Below, in pieces: positions 28,737 through 36,934 of a stretch of 47,371 bases of DNA (the stretch's first letter is position 1; each line of letters starts with the position of its first letter). The notes beneath the pieces were generated by a model that saw only the letters and a list, made by a program, of their open reading frames with translations, was not told where the DNA came from and made no database searches. The position numbers were made by a program, and so were the translations under genes. This stretch comes from Planctomycetaceae bacterium (GTDB taxonomy: Bacteria; Planctomycetota; Phycisphaerae; Phycisphaerales; Zrk34), in contig NYZD01000156.1 in assembly GCA_002685935.1 (NCBI GenBank), forward strand, positions 1 through 47,371, in the 5' to 3' direction.

Positions 28737-29813
28737 ATATGAATCATTGTGCGCCTGCCGATCAAACTGGCGCGTGACATACGTCTGTGAATAGCCGAGC
28801 TCCACCGTCCACGTCTCACGCTGATATCGCAACGACACACCATACTGGAATTCCCCGATCAGCGGCTCAAGCGGCCGACCGTGGCTCGATCGGAAATTAT
28901 TCCCCTCCACAAACAAATTGTGCTCGACCGCCCTGCCCGTCGCCCGGCCAAACGCATAGACCCCAAACCCATCGCGATGGCTCTGACCCAACCCGTCCCC
29001 CGACCCCGCCTCACCGTACCGGCGCATCCCCGTCGCCGAGCCGACATCCGCCAATCGCCCGGGCCCAAAATCATTCGGCAGGTTCCACCCCACCCGTAGC
29101 GTTCCCCCCGCTTCTAGGTAGCGATTCACCGTCCCCACTGCGCCCCCCACGTACGGCAACCCCTGCACCGCGAACGACGACGCCTCCCCCGTCTCCGCCG
29201 ACAGCAGATCCCACCGCCACTTCTTGCGCACGTAGAGATTCACCGTCGGCTCATCCTTCAACTGATTGTCCCAGCCCTGCATGTCGATCCCCTGAAGCGT
29301 ATTGTGCACGAATTTCTGAAGTTTCTCCCCCTCCGCCGACGGACCCACCATCCCCAGATCCAACTGAAAATGATCCAGTGTCTGCTCATTCGCCCGCTGC
29401 AGATATCCCCCCAAATACATGTAACCCGCATAGGGATGATCGTTGCGAATCAGCCCCTTTGCCCGAATATCCTGTGGCGTGAACATCAGATGCCCGAAGA
29501 TCACCCCCGCCGCCGTCCGCCGCTGCCCGAACTCAGCATCAAACGGCAGATGCCCCGCCAGACCATCCGCCCACGCCGGCCGGCCCGCCACGCTCACCGC
29601 TGTCCCGTTCGTGTAATACCGATCCGCCTGATCGTTCGGCAACATCGCCTTCGAGTCGTTCTCCGCATAGATCGTGACCGCCGTCCACTCCCGCCGCGCA
29701 CCCTCCGCTGCGCCGCTGTCATCTCCGACTGCCCAACACGGCGCACCGGCCACGATCATCACAGTCAACACCGTCGCCCCGAAAACCCGTCGCCGTTCAT
29801 TTGTTCTGATCAT
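28695..29813 (-). CDS. LpxR-like outer-membrane lipid A deacylase family protein (C-terminus altered)
   Basis: This protein has 372 residues from ATG 29813 (AGG 6 nt upstream); further upstream the open frame is non-coding in character. A signal peptide (VFGATVLTVMIVAGAPCWA) is followed by TIYAENDSKA (END 51-53) and DRYYTNGTAVSVAG (66-78). These are signature segments of the DUF2219/LpxR beta-barrel family, which removes the 3' acyloxyacyl group of lipid A. FGHLMFTPQDI and RNDHPYAGYMYLGG are also family-typical. The last strand reads SYGAYTLSVH. A 26-bp duplication (28685-28736) replaces the expected aromatic C-terminal end (HIRY) with HMGRTR, so the barrel assembly signal is probably damaged. 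An AcpH-like gene lies upstream in the same direction. Confidence 0.85.
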   Translation of the reverse strand: MIRTNERRRVFGATVLTVMIVAGAPCWAVGDDSGAAEGARREWTAVTIYAENDSKAMLPNDQADRYYTNGTAVSVAGRPAWADGLAGHLPFDAEFGQRRTAAGVIFGHLMFTPQDIRAKGLIRNDHPYAGYMYLGGYLQRANEQTLDHFQLDLGMVGPSAEGEKLQKFVHNTLQGIDMQGWDNQLKDEPTVNLYVRKKWRWDLLSAETGEASSFAVQGLPYVGGAVGTVNRYLEAGGTLRVGWNLPNDFGPGRLADVGSATGMRRYGEAGSGDGLGQSHRDGFGVYAFGRATGRAVEHNLFVEGNNFRSSHGRPLEPLIGEFQYGVSLRYQRETWTVELGYSQTYVTRQFDRQAHNDSYGAYTLSVHMGRTR

Positions 29814-29871
29814 GTAGGACCTTTCGGATCGCCAGCCGCGGCGGTGCATGTTAACCGCCACGCTCCCTGCG

Positions 29872-30483
29872 TTAAACCGGGTCAACCCCATGCCCCGCCC
29901 GCCAAACGGACGCCGCCGTCTGCAATGCCGGAAAGAATCCCTCGAAATCCCCCCGCAACGCCCCCGCCTCGCGCCGCAGTTCACCCGCCGCCGACGTCAG
30001 ATCCACCGCCCGACCAAACCGCTCACTCATCCGACCCGACAACTGACCCAGAATCACCGCCACCCCCTCCAGCGTCGCGTACGCCCGCAGCCAATCCTGT
30101 TCGATCATCCGTTCGACCACCGCCCGCATTTCCCCCGGCATCCGCCCCGCATGCGCAGCCAGCTCCCCATACATCCCGCTCACGAACCCATCCAGCGTTT
30201 CATCCGCGTAACGCTCAAAATCCGATGCAAGACAATGGTCGTAATGGATATCCACGATGATCCCCGCATACCGGCGATGGGCCTCGCCCAATCGCCGCTT
30301 CGACGCCGCCACCGCCGGATGCGTGTCCGTGAAACGATCCACCCGACGATGCAACGCCACCCCCGCCGCAATGTCCGCATCCAGCCCCGCGGCCGCCCGG
30401 CCCCGCACCAGATCCGGCAACAACGCACCGATCAATCCGCCCGGATCACGATCAGCCAGAAACAGATGCGCCAGGAAATTCAT
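29872..30483 (-). CDS. Acyl carrier protein phosphodiesterase-like (AcpH/DUF479)
   Basis: This 203-residue protein starts with the family-typical MNFLAHLFLA at ATG 30483; four codons further upstream are also open. It includes GGLIGALLPDLVRG, GVALHRRVDRFTDTHP and IIVDIHYDHCLASDFERYA, which carry the conserved His and Asp residues of the HD-like AcpH fold (IHYDH, LHRRVD). AcpH removes the 4'-phosphopantetheine of acyl carrier protein. Its role in this organism is inferred. The gene precedes the LpxR-like gene by 58 nt on the same strand. Confidence 0.85.
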   Translation of the reverse strand: MNFLAHLFLADRDPGGLIGALLPDLVRGRAAAGLDADIAAGVALHRRVDRFTDTHPAVAASKRRLGEAHRRYAGIIVDIHYDHCLASDFERYADETLDGFVSGMYGELAAHAGRMPGEMRAVVERMIEQDWLRAYATLEGVAVILGQLSGRMSERFGRAVDLTSAAGELRREAGALRGDFEGFFPALQTAASVWRAGHGVDPV

Positions 30484-30711
30484 CGCCGCCCCCATAGCAT
30501 ATCCACCGCAATTGTGACCGGCTTCCCGCCGCTCCCCACCCCGTCATTCTGGACTTCCCCGAATCCCAACGTAGTATGCAAGATGGACTTGCCGCCTCGC
30601 GCAGGCAGCATCGGAGCGATCAACCCTCATGCCGTACAACGAGCCGTCTCCAACGGTTCGCTTCACGCCTCGCCTACAAGCATCGCCCCCTGACCGCAAC
30701 ATGGATCGACC

Positions 30712-32475
30712 ATGACGCATATCCAGCACATGCTCAACGCGCTACGCCCCAATCGCCGGCGGGTGGCCGTGGCCGTCTTCGCGTTGCTTGGCATGACCCT
30801 CCTGGGTGTCGTCCCCCCCCTGATCTTCATGCGCATCATCGACGATGTCATCGCCGCCAGGCAATGGCATCTGCTGCCCCTCTACATCGCCCTGTCCTTC
30901 GCCTTCCCCTGGATCAGCGGCATCTTCCAGTTCGTCGCCGACTATCTGGTCTCACTCGTCGGCGAGCGCCTCGTGTTCGACATCCGCCTCGACCTCTACC
31001 GCAAGGTCCACCGTCTCCACACCGAATTCATGCAGAACACCACCACCGGCAAGCTCATGGAACGTCTCCGAGGCGATGTCGGCCAGCTCCAGACCCTCTT
31101 AACCCAAAACGCGCTCCAACTCGGCGTCCAACTCATCTACGGCCTGGCCATGATCGCCGTCATGGCTTTCATCAGCGGGCGACTCACCATCCTCGTCCTC
31201 CTCGCCATTGCCCTCTACGTCGCCAACTATCGGTTCTTCGTCCGCCGAATCCGCGCCGTCCAGAGACGCTACCGCCGCAAGATGGACGTCCTGTCCGGCC
31301 TCGCGCAGGAACGTCTCGCCGGCTCCATCGTCGTCAAGGCATTCAACAACGAACGACGCGAATCCCGCGACTTCGCCCGACAGAACTTCCTCGCCGAACG
31401 CGTCGGACATCGCTTCCGACTCCTCAACAACGCCTACGGCATCACCTCCAGCGCCATCACCTGGGGCATCCGACTCGTCGTCCTCCTGCTCGGCGTCTAC
31501 ATCGTCATCGATGAAGCCGGACTCCCGGAAGGCCGCCGCATGACCTACGGCATGCTCACCGCATTCCTCGCCTACACCATGCGGCTCCTTGAGCCCGCCA
31601 TCATGCTCTCCCAGCTCTCCAGCGCCATCGAGCAGGCCCGCGTCTCACTCGATCGCATCTTCGACCTCATGTTCGCCCGCCCCGACACCGTCGACCTCAC
31701 CGGCCAGCGCCTCCCGGAACTCCAGGGCGCCGTCACCTTTGAAAATGTCTGCTTCGAGTACGAGCCCGGCAAACGCGTCCTCGATCAGCTCAACCTCTAC
31801 GTCGCCCCCGGACAGACCGTCGCCCTTGTCGGCGAAACCGGCTGCGGGAAAACCACCATCACCAAACTCCTCTATCGGTACTACGAACCCCAGGCCGGCC
31901 ACCTCACCATCGACGACTACGATATCTCACAGCTCGACACCAAGTGGTACCGTCAGCACCTCGCCCTCGTCCCCCAGGATCCCATCGTCTTCGACACCAC
32001 CATCGCCCATAACATCGCCTACGGCCGACCCGGCGCCGACGACGACGCCATCACCGATGCCGCCCGCAAGGCCGAGATCGGCCCGCTTGTCGACCGCCTC
32101 CCCAACGGCATCCACACCCGCCTCGGCGAATATGGCGAAAAACTTTCCGTCGGCGAGAAACAACGCATCTGCATCGCCCGCGCCATCCTCGCCGACCCCG
32201 TCATCCTCATCCTCGACGAAGCCACCAGCAGTCTCGATACCGAAAGCGAGGTCCTCATCCAGCGCGCCCTCGCCAGCCTCATGGAGGGCCGCACCTCCTT
32301 TGTCGTCGCCCATCGCCTCAGCACCATCCGCAGCGCCGACCTCATCGTCGTCCTCGATCGCGGCCGAGTTCTCGAATTGGGTTCGCACGATGAACTGATG
32401 GCCAACCCCGACGGCAGATACCACTACCTCTACACCACCCAGATGGCCTCCACCCCCGAGGTGACCGACCTGTGA
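30712..32475 (+). CDS. ABC exporter half-transporter, catalytic Walker B but deviant signature
   Basis: This 587-residue protein combines a six-TM exporter domain with an ATPase domain. Walker A is GETGCGKTT (374-382). Walker B ILILDEAT has its catalytic Glu at 503, and the H-loop His is 534. The ABC signature is LSVGE (478-482) instead of LSGGQ. The next gene shows the mirrored pattern, so the pair forms one heterodimeric exporter with one consensus and one degenerate ATP site. The stop overlaps the partner start (GTGA at 32472-32475). The substrate is unknown; lipid or drug export is typical of this type. The 228-bp upstream region is shared with the divergent acpH-like gene and contains no convincing promoter. 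Confidence 0.92.
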   Translation: MTHIQHMLNALRPNRRRVAVAVFALLGMTLLGVVPPLIFMRIIDDVIAARQWHLLPLYIALSFAFPWISGIFQFVADYLVSLVGERLVFDIRLDLYRKVHRLHTEFMQNTTTGKLMERLRGDVGQLQTLLTQNALQLGVQLIYGLAMIAVMAFISGRLTILVLLAIALYVANYRFFVRRIRAVQRRYRRKMDVLSGLAQERLAGSIVVKAFNNERRESRDFARQNFLAERVGHRFRLLNNAYGITSSAITWGIRLVVLLLGVYIVIDEAGLPEGRRMTYGMLTAFLAYTMRLLEPAIMLSQLSSAIEQARVSLDRIFDLMFARPDTVDLTGQRLPELQGAVTFENVCFEYEPGKRVLDQLNLYVAPGQTVALVGETGCGKTTITKLLYRYYEPQAGHLTIDDYDISQLDTKWYRQHLALVPQDPIVFDTTIAHNIAYGRPGADDDAITDAARKAEIGPLVDRLPNGIHTRLGEYGEKLSVGEKQRICIARAILADPVILILDEATSSLDTESEVLIQRALASLMEGRTSFVVAHRLSTIRSADLIVVLDRGRVLELGSHDELMANPDGRYHYLYTTQMASTPEVTDL

Positions 32476-34502
32476 TCGCCCGACTTGCCGGATTCCGCGC
32501 CGCTTTCAGACGCTCTCGGCGTAACTTCGCCGTCCAGCTCCGCCGCATCTGGACCGCCATCAACGAACCCCTCCTCGATCCACAACGCTACGAGATCGAC
32601 AAGTACAGCCTCACCAAAATCTTCACCCGATACTTTCTCCGCCCCCACTGGAAATCCCTCCTCCTCCTCGTCGTGCTTATCGGCATCGGCGGCGCACGCC
32701 AATACGTCTACGCCGGCGCCAACCAATACATCGTCGACGACATCATCGAACTCGACCTGACGAATCCCGACGCCGACCCCGAGCAGCAGGACACCCCCGA
32801 TCAAGCCGCCAACGCCGCGGCGGCCGACCCCGTACCCGCCGCCGCCGTGCCCGCCTCAGCCCTGCCCACCGGCAAAACCGTCTCACAGAAGTTCTCACTC
32901 CTCGCCGAGGTCGCCGTGTTCCTGATCTTCATGGAGTGCGTCCGACTCCTCTTTGAATGGACCGCCGTCGCGCGCGGCATCCAGATCACACAAAAATCCC
33001 TCTTTCGCATGCGGCAGAACCTACACGACAAGCTCCACGCTCTGCCCATGACCTATCACGATCACCACTCGCCCGGCCGACTCATGACTCACCTGTTCTC
33101 CGACGCTCAGGTCCTCAGCAACAATTTCGTCCACCTCGCCCAGCAGATTCCCCCCCAGATCGTCTCCCTCATCACCGGCCTCTGCGTCACGTTCTACCTC
33201 GACACCCAGCTCACTTTCCTCCTGCTGCTCTCACTGCCCGCCTACGGCGTGACCTACCGGTGGATCCGCACCCGCCTCCGCCACGTCGCCCGAAACGTCC
33301 GCGAACGCGAAGGCCGACTCAACGGCATGATCGCCAACCGCATCAGCAACTTCCAGGTCGTCAAGTCATTCCGCCGCGAGACCGCCGAAGCACAGGACTT
33401 CCTCCGCGCCGCGCGCCCCATCATCCAGGGCAACCTCTCCCGCACCGTCCTCCGTAGCGGATTCCAGATCGCCTGCGCCACCATCACCATGACCTCGCTC
33501 ACCGCCGTCCTCTGGCTCGGCGCGCTACGCGTCAAAGATGGCGTCATGTCCTCCGGGCAACTCGTCAACTACTACTACGCCGCCGCAACCATGTTCGGCC
33601 CCGTCGCCGGATTGACCATGATCACCAGCACCCTCCACCAGATCCGTGCCGTCGCCACGAAGGTCGTCCGCGTCCTCGACGAACCCGTCACCCTCACCGA
33701 TCCCGATCACCCCATCCCGCCCCCCGAATCCGCCTGCCAGGTCCGCTTTGAATCCGTCACCATGCGCTATCAGGAAGATCGTCCCCCCGCCCTCTCCGAC
33801 CTCAGCTTCACCCTCGACCCCGGCCAACGCCTCTGCATCATGGGGCCCAGCGGCTGCGGCAAGAGCACCATCGCCCGACTCATCGCAAGACTCTACGATC
33901 CCACCGAAGGTGTCGTCTCCATCAATGGCGTCAATGTCCGCTCCTACAAAATGATCGACCTCCGCCGGTTCGTTGGCTTCGTCACCCAGGAACCCGTCGT
34001 CTTCAGTGGAACCATCGGCGACAACATCCGTTACGGCTCAGAACGCGCTTCCATGACCGAAGTCGTCGCCGCCGCACAATACGCCCAGATCCACGGTTTC
34101 ATCACCACCCTCCCCGAACGCTACCAGACCCTCACCTACGAGCGCGGCCTCACCCTCAGCGGCGGTCAGAAGCAACGCGTCAGCCTCGCCCGCGCCATTC
34201 TTTACGATCCCAAGGTCCTCGTCCTCGACGACTGCACCTCCGCCCTCGATGCCGACACCGAAGCCAAACTGATCGAAAGCTTCGATGAAGCCCTCCTCGG
34301 ACGCACCGCCGTCATCATCTCGCACCGCGCCTCGGTCGCCCTCGCCAGTGACCTGGTCATGATGCTCGATGCTGGACAGCAAGTGCAATTCGGCCCGCCC
34401 CACGACCTGCTCGAGGTTGACGGTCCATTCAAGCGACTGTACGAACAACAAAGCGGCGCCGCTTGGCGCCCCACCGGACCCGACCCATCCCTTCGGACTT
34501 AA
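32472..34502 (+). CDS. ABC exporter half-transporter, degenerate Walker B partner
   Basis: This 676-residue protein starts at the GTG overlapping the preceding stop. A long N-terminal cytoplasmic extension precedes TM1. An Ala/Pro/Gln/Asp-rich insertion (about 97-137) lies between TM1 and TM2, likely on the periplasmic side. The ATPase domain has Walker A GPSGCGKST (458-466), signature LSGGQ (562-566) and Walker B VLVLDDCTS, with Asp587 in place of the catalytic Glu. The H-loop His is 618. Together with the deviant signature of the upstream subunit, this is the classical asymmetric heterodimer arrangement. It lies 4 bp before the small adaptor-like gene. Confidence 0.92.
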   Translation: MIARLAGFRAAFRRSRRNFAVQLRRIWTAINEPLLDPQRYEIDKYSLTKIFTRYFLRPHWKSLLLLVVLIGIGGARQYVYAGANQYIVDDIIELDLTNPDADPEQQDTPDQAANAAAADPVPAAAVPASALPTGKTVSQKFSLLAEVAVFLIFMECVRLLFEWTAVARGIQITQKSLFRMRQNLHDKLHALPMTYHDHHSPGRLMTHLFSDAQVLSNNFVHLAQQIPPQIVSLITGLCVTFYLDTQLTFLLLLSLPAYGVTYRWIRTRLRHVARNVREREGRLNGMIANRISNFQVVKSFRRETAEAQDFLRAARPIIQGNLSRTVLRSGFQIACATITMTSLTAVLWLGALRVKDGVMSSGQLVNYYYAAATMFGPVAGLTMITSTLHQIRAVATKVVRVLDEPVTLTDPDHPIPPPESACQVRFESVTMRYQEDRPPALSDLSFTLDPGQRLCIMGPSGCGKSTIARLIARLYDPTEGVVSINGVNVRSYKMIDLRRFVGFVTQEPVVFSGTIGDNIRYGSERASMTEVVAAAQYAQIHGFITTLPERYQTLTYERGLTLSGGQKQRVSLARAILYDPKVLVLDDCTSALDADTEAKLIESFDEALLGRTAVIISHRASVALASDLVMMLDAGQQVQFGPPHDLLEVDGPFKRLYEQQSGAAWRPTGPDPSLRT

Positions 34503-34506
34503 CCTC

Positions 34507-35016
34507 ATGACGACCGGCTCGACCCGACTCCGCCGAAGACCCCCCCGCACCAAACGCATTCGCATCATCACCCGCGCCCGTCTGCTCATCGCACTCATGG
34601 TGATCGTCGTCGTCGCCGCCATCCTCCAGGTCACCCCCGCCACCCGCTGGGTCATCGCCGCCGGCGATATCCACCGCCCCGGCTCACTGAAAGATCAACT
34701 CGCCGCCGGACCCACCGACCAGGAACACTGGATGGTCCGCGTCACCGTGCGCGAGCGCGATCAGGGCAACATCGAACTCGGCCAGACCATGCGCATCGAC
34801 GTGTCTGCACATCCATCCACGCTCGAAGCGACCGTCATCTACATCGCCGAAACCATCGAACGCCCCGCCACCGGCGACGGCTTCTTCATCGTCATCGGCC
34901 GCGTCGATCACATGACCGACGCCTATCTCAACCACCCCCCCAAACAGGGCGCCACTGTCGATGCGTCGATCGATACCGGCCGGACCACCCTCCTCCGCCG
35001 CCTCCTCGGCTTCTGA
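34507..35016 (+). CDS. Small HlyD-like membrane-anchored protein
   Basis: This protein has 169 residues from ATG 34507; the open frame further upstream overlaps the ABC gene. A basic N-terminus is followed by one TM helix (ARLLIALMVIVVVAAILQV, about 24-42). The remainder (MVRVTVRERDQGNIELGQTMRIDVSAHP ... GATVDASIDTGRTTLLRRLLGF) resembles the C-terminal beta-barrel part of HlyD-type membrane fusion proteins, where 'I..GQ..RI..' and 'G..V.A.I.TG..SLL..LL' motifs occur. The hairpin and lipoyl domains are missing, so it is either a minimal adaptor or a relic. The ABC operon context supports a role in export (inferred). Confidence 0.7.
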   Translation: MTTGSTRLRRRPPRTKRIRIITRARLLIALMVIVVVAAILQVTPATRWVIAAGDIHRPGSLKDQLAAGPTDQEHWMVRVTVRERDQGNIELGQTMRIDVSAHPSTLEATVIYIAETIERPATGDGFFIVIGRVDHMTDAYLNHPPKQGATVDASIDTGRTTLLRRLLGF

Positions 35017-35018
35017 TT

Positions 35019-35047
35019 TTGACCCTCCCCCCCGCGCCCCATAGACT
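35019..35047 (+). promoter_or_regulatory. Consensus-like promoter with leaderless start for yhhQ
   Basis: TTGACC (35019-35024), a 17-bp spacer and TAGACT (35042-35047), then 6 nt to ATG 35054. It is the best promoter in the window, and its geometry places +1 on the start codon. The -35 overlaps the end of the intergenic gap after the adaptor-like gene. Confidence 0.7.
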
Positions 35048-35053
35048 CGCCGC

Positions 35054-35947
35054 ATGGCCAACCCCGTCCCCTACGACTACGTCGACGCCCACCTCCACGA
35101 ACGCCGCGAACGTGTCTTCCTCGTCCTCGCCGGACTGTTCATCGGCACCCTCGCGATGCTCAACATCCTCGGCATCAGCCGATTCATCGTCTTCGGTTCC
35201 TGGTCCCATGAAACCGGCTGGCAATGGGCCGCATGGGGCAAGATCAGCTTCGCCGTCGCCGTCGGTGTCCTGCCCTACCCCATCACCTTCTTCTGCACCG
35301 ACCTTATCTCTGAATTCTACGGTCGACGCCGCGCCAACTTCGTCGTCTTCGTCGGCCTCCTCGTCAACCTTTGGGTCATCTTCATCCTCTGGCTCGGCGG
35401 TGAAATGCCCATGCAGGCCGAGATGGTCAGCTACGGACACGACGCGATCGGGCGCGAAGTGCTCGCACCCGCCGCCCCCGAGCCCCTCTACGACGAAGAC
35501 GGCGCGTTCCTGCGATTCAACGAGGACTGGACCTACTACCGAATCAGAATGCTCACCTTCGGCGCCGTCGCCGCCTCCATGATCGCATACCTCTTCGCAC
35601 AGCTTTGCGATGTCTACGTCTTCCACTTCTGGAAACGACTTACCAAAGGCAAGCACCTCTGGCTGCGAAACAACGGCTCGACCATGATCAGCCAGTTCGT
35701 CGACACCTTCGCCGTCATCACCATCACCCACTTCTACGCCCGCGCCCTGCCCATCAACGCCGCCGAATCCATCTGGCCCCAGCTCTGGCTCTTCATCGGC
35801 ACCGGCTACGCCTTCAAGATCGCCGCCGCCCTCTTCGACACCATCCCCATCTACATCGCCGTCCACTACCTCTCCAAGTACCTCAAGATCAACCCCACGC
35901 GCGAACACCACGCCGACGCCGAGGAAGCGTCGCCGTCCACTCATTAG
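35054..35947 (+). CDS. yhhQ: Queuosine precursor transporter (YhhQ/VUT family)
   Basis: This 297-residue membrane protein carries the family hallmarks YPITFFCTDLISEFYGRRRA and LWLRNNGSTMISQFVDT. In between it has an insert of about 60 residues (GEMPMQAEMVSYGHDAIG ...) that makes it longer than the usual about 220 residues. The VUT family imports queuine/preQ0-type precursors for tRNA modification. It is probably transcribed alone from a leaderless promoter. A downstream PhyH gene converges on it with a 28-bp gap. Confidence 0.9.
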   Translation: MANPVPYDYVDAHLHERRERVFLVLAGLFIGTLAMLNILGISRFIVFGSWSHETGWQWAAWGKISFAVAVGVLPYPITFFCTDLISEFYGRRRANFVVFVGLLVNLWVIFILWLGGEMPMQAEMVSYGHDAIGREVLAPAAPEPLYDEDGAFLRFNEDWTYYRIRMLTFGAVAASMIAYLFAQLCDVYVFHFWKRLTKGKHLWLRNNGSTMISQFVDTFAVITITHFYARALPINAAESIWPQLWLFIGTGYAFKIAAALFDTIPIYIAVHYLSKYLKINPTREHHADAEEASPSTH

Positions 35948-35975
35948 TCCATCCCTATTTCACGCGGTTGCAGCG

Positions 35976-36779
35976 TCAGCCCGCCGGCACGCACTGACCG
36001 CCCGCCCAGACCAGCGGAAAATGGTCGCCCGCAAGCTTGTCACCCGCCCCGACCGTAACGAACTGTTCCATCAGATGCTTGCCGCTGTCCACAAAACACG
36101 TCTTGTCCGTCATGTAATGCACCGCGATCGCCCGCCTCGGACGACCCGATGTATTCGCATGCGACCCGTGCCACGTCAACGCATGGTGGTAATGCACGTG
36201 GCCCTTCGGCACTGGACGTAATTCGCGTTCGAGGCGGTGACCGTTCCACTCGTCCGGCATCGCGTCGTAATGCTCAAAGGTGTGCAGAAACCCGATCTGA
36301 TTCCCCCACGCATGCGACCCGCGCACCATCGACATACACCCATTGTCCTCAGCCACATCATCGAGCGCCACCCACGCCGACACCTGATCCGGGCAGCTCA
36401 GCGTCGGCCAATACGGGTTGTCCTGGTGCCACGGGTTCACGCCTCCCACCGCCGCAGGTTTGTATTGCACCTGGTCATGCCAGAGGCGCAGCTCAGCCGG
36501 ATCGGTCAGCTGCGCGATCTCCGCCACGATCGTCGGATCGAAGCACAACCTCCGGAACGCCTTCGATGCCCCCCAGATATTCACGATCTGCCACACCGGG
36601 TGTGCCTCCTCGCCGGCGAGATTGGCGATCTGCACCGGCTGCGGACCCGAACCGCCCTCATCTTCGATCACACGCCCCAGCTCTTCACGCAGCTCGTCGA
36701 CCTGTGCATCCGTCAACACCTTCGGTCCAAGCAAATATCCGTCGGCGTGAAACGTATCAATCTGTTCCGCAGTCAGCAT
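35976..36779 (-). CDS. Phytanoyl-CoA dioxygenase (PhyH) family protein
   Basis: This protein has 267 residues from ATG 36779, supported by GAGG upstream and by the typical start MLTAEQIDTFHADGYLL; upstream GTG and ATG codons are less likely. The double-stranded beta-helix carries the Fe(II) triad NPWHQDNPYW (His and Asp) and the distal His in HALTWHGSHAN. The 2-oxoglutarate-binding Arg lies in GRPRRAIAVHYM. The substrate is unknown; such PhyH proteins are expanded in planctomycetes. A TATGAT box at 36825-36830 on this strand could be a -10. Confidence 0.88.
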   Translation of the reverse strand: MLTAEQIDTFHADGYLLGPKVLTDAQVDELREELGRVIEDEGGSGPQPVQIANLAGEEAHPVWQIVNIWGASKAFRRLCFDPTIVAEIAQLTDPAELRLWHDQVQYKPAAVGGVNPWHQDNPYWPTLSCPDQVSAWVALDDVAEDNGCMSMVRGSHAWGNQIGFLHTFEHYDAMPDEWNGHRLERELRPVPKGHVHYHHALTWHGSHANTSGRPRRAIAVHYMTDKTCFVDSGKHLMEQFVTVGAGDKLAGDHFPLVWAGGQCVPAG

Positions 36780-36934
36780 GCCCAATCCTCGCATCAACAC
36801 CGCGATCGTGCGGTGGCCGAGGAATCATATACACGCCGCCCGATTCAGTCCCGACCACAGTGAAGGTAAAGAACAGCCTCGCCGCAATTCGGCGCCCGCT
36901 CCGATCCCCGCCGCCAAACAGCACCGTAGACCCT

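Noticed and set aside
29814-29984. Extension of the LpxR-like protein upstream of ATG 29813
   Set aside because: The sequence is Arg/Gly-rich without family similarity and overlaps the 3' end of the AcpH-like gene. The signal peptide begins at 29813.
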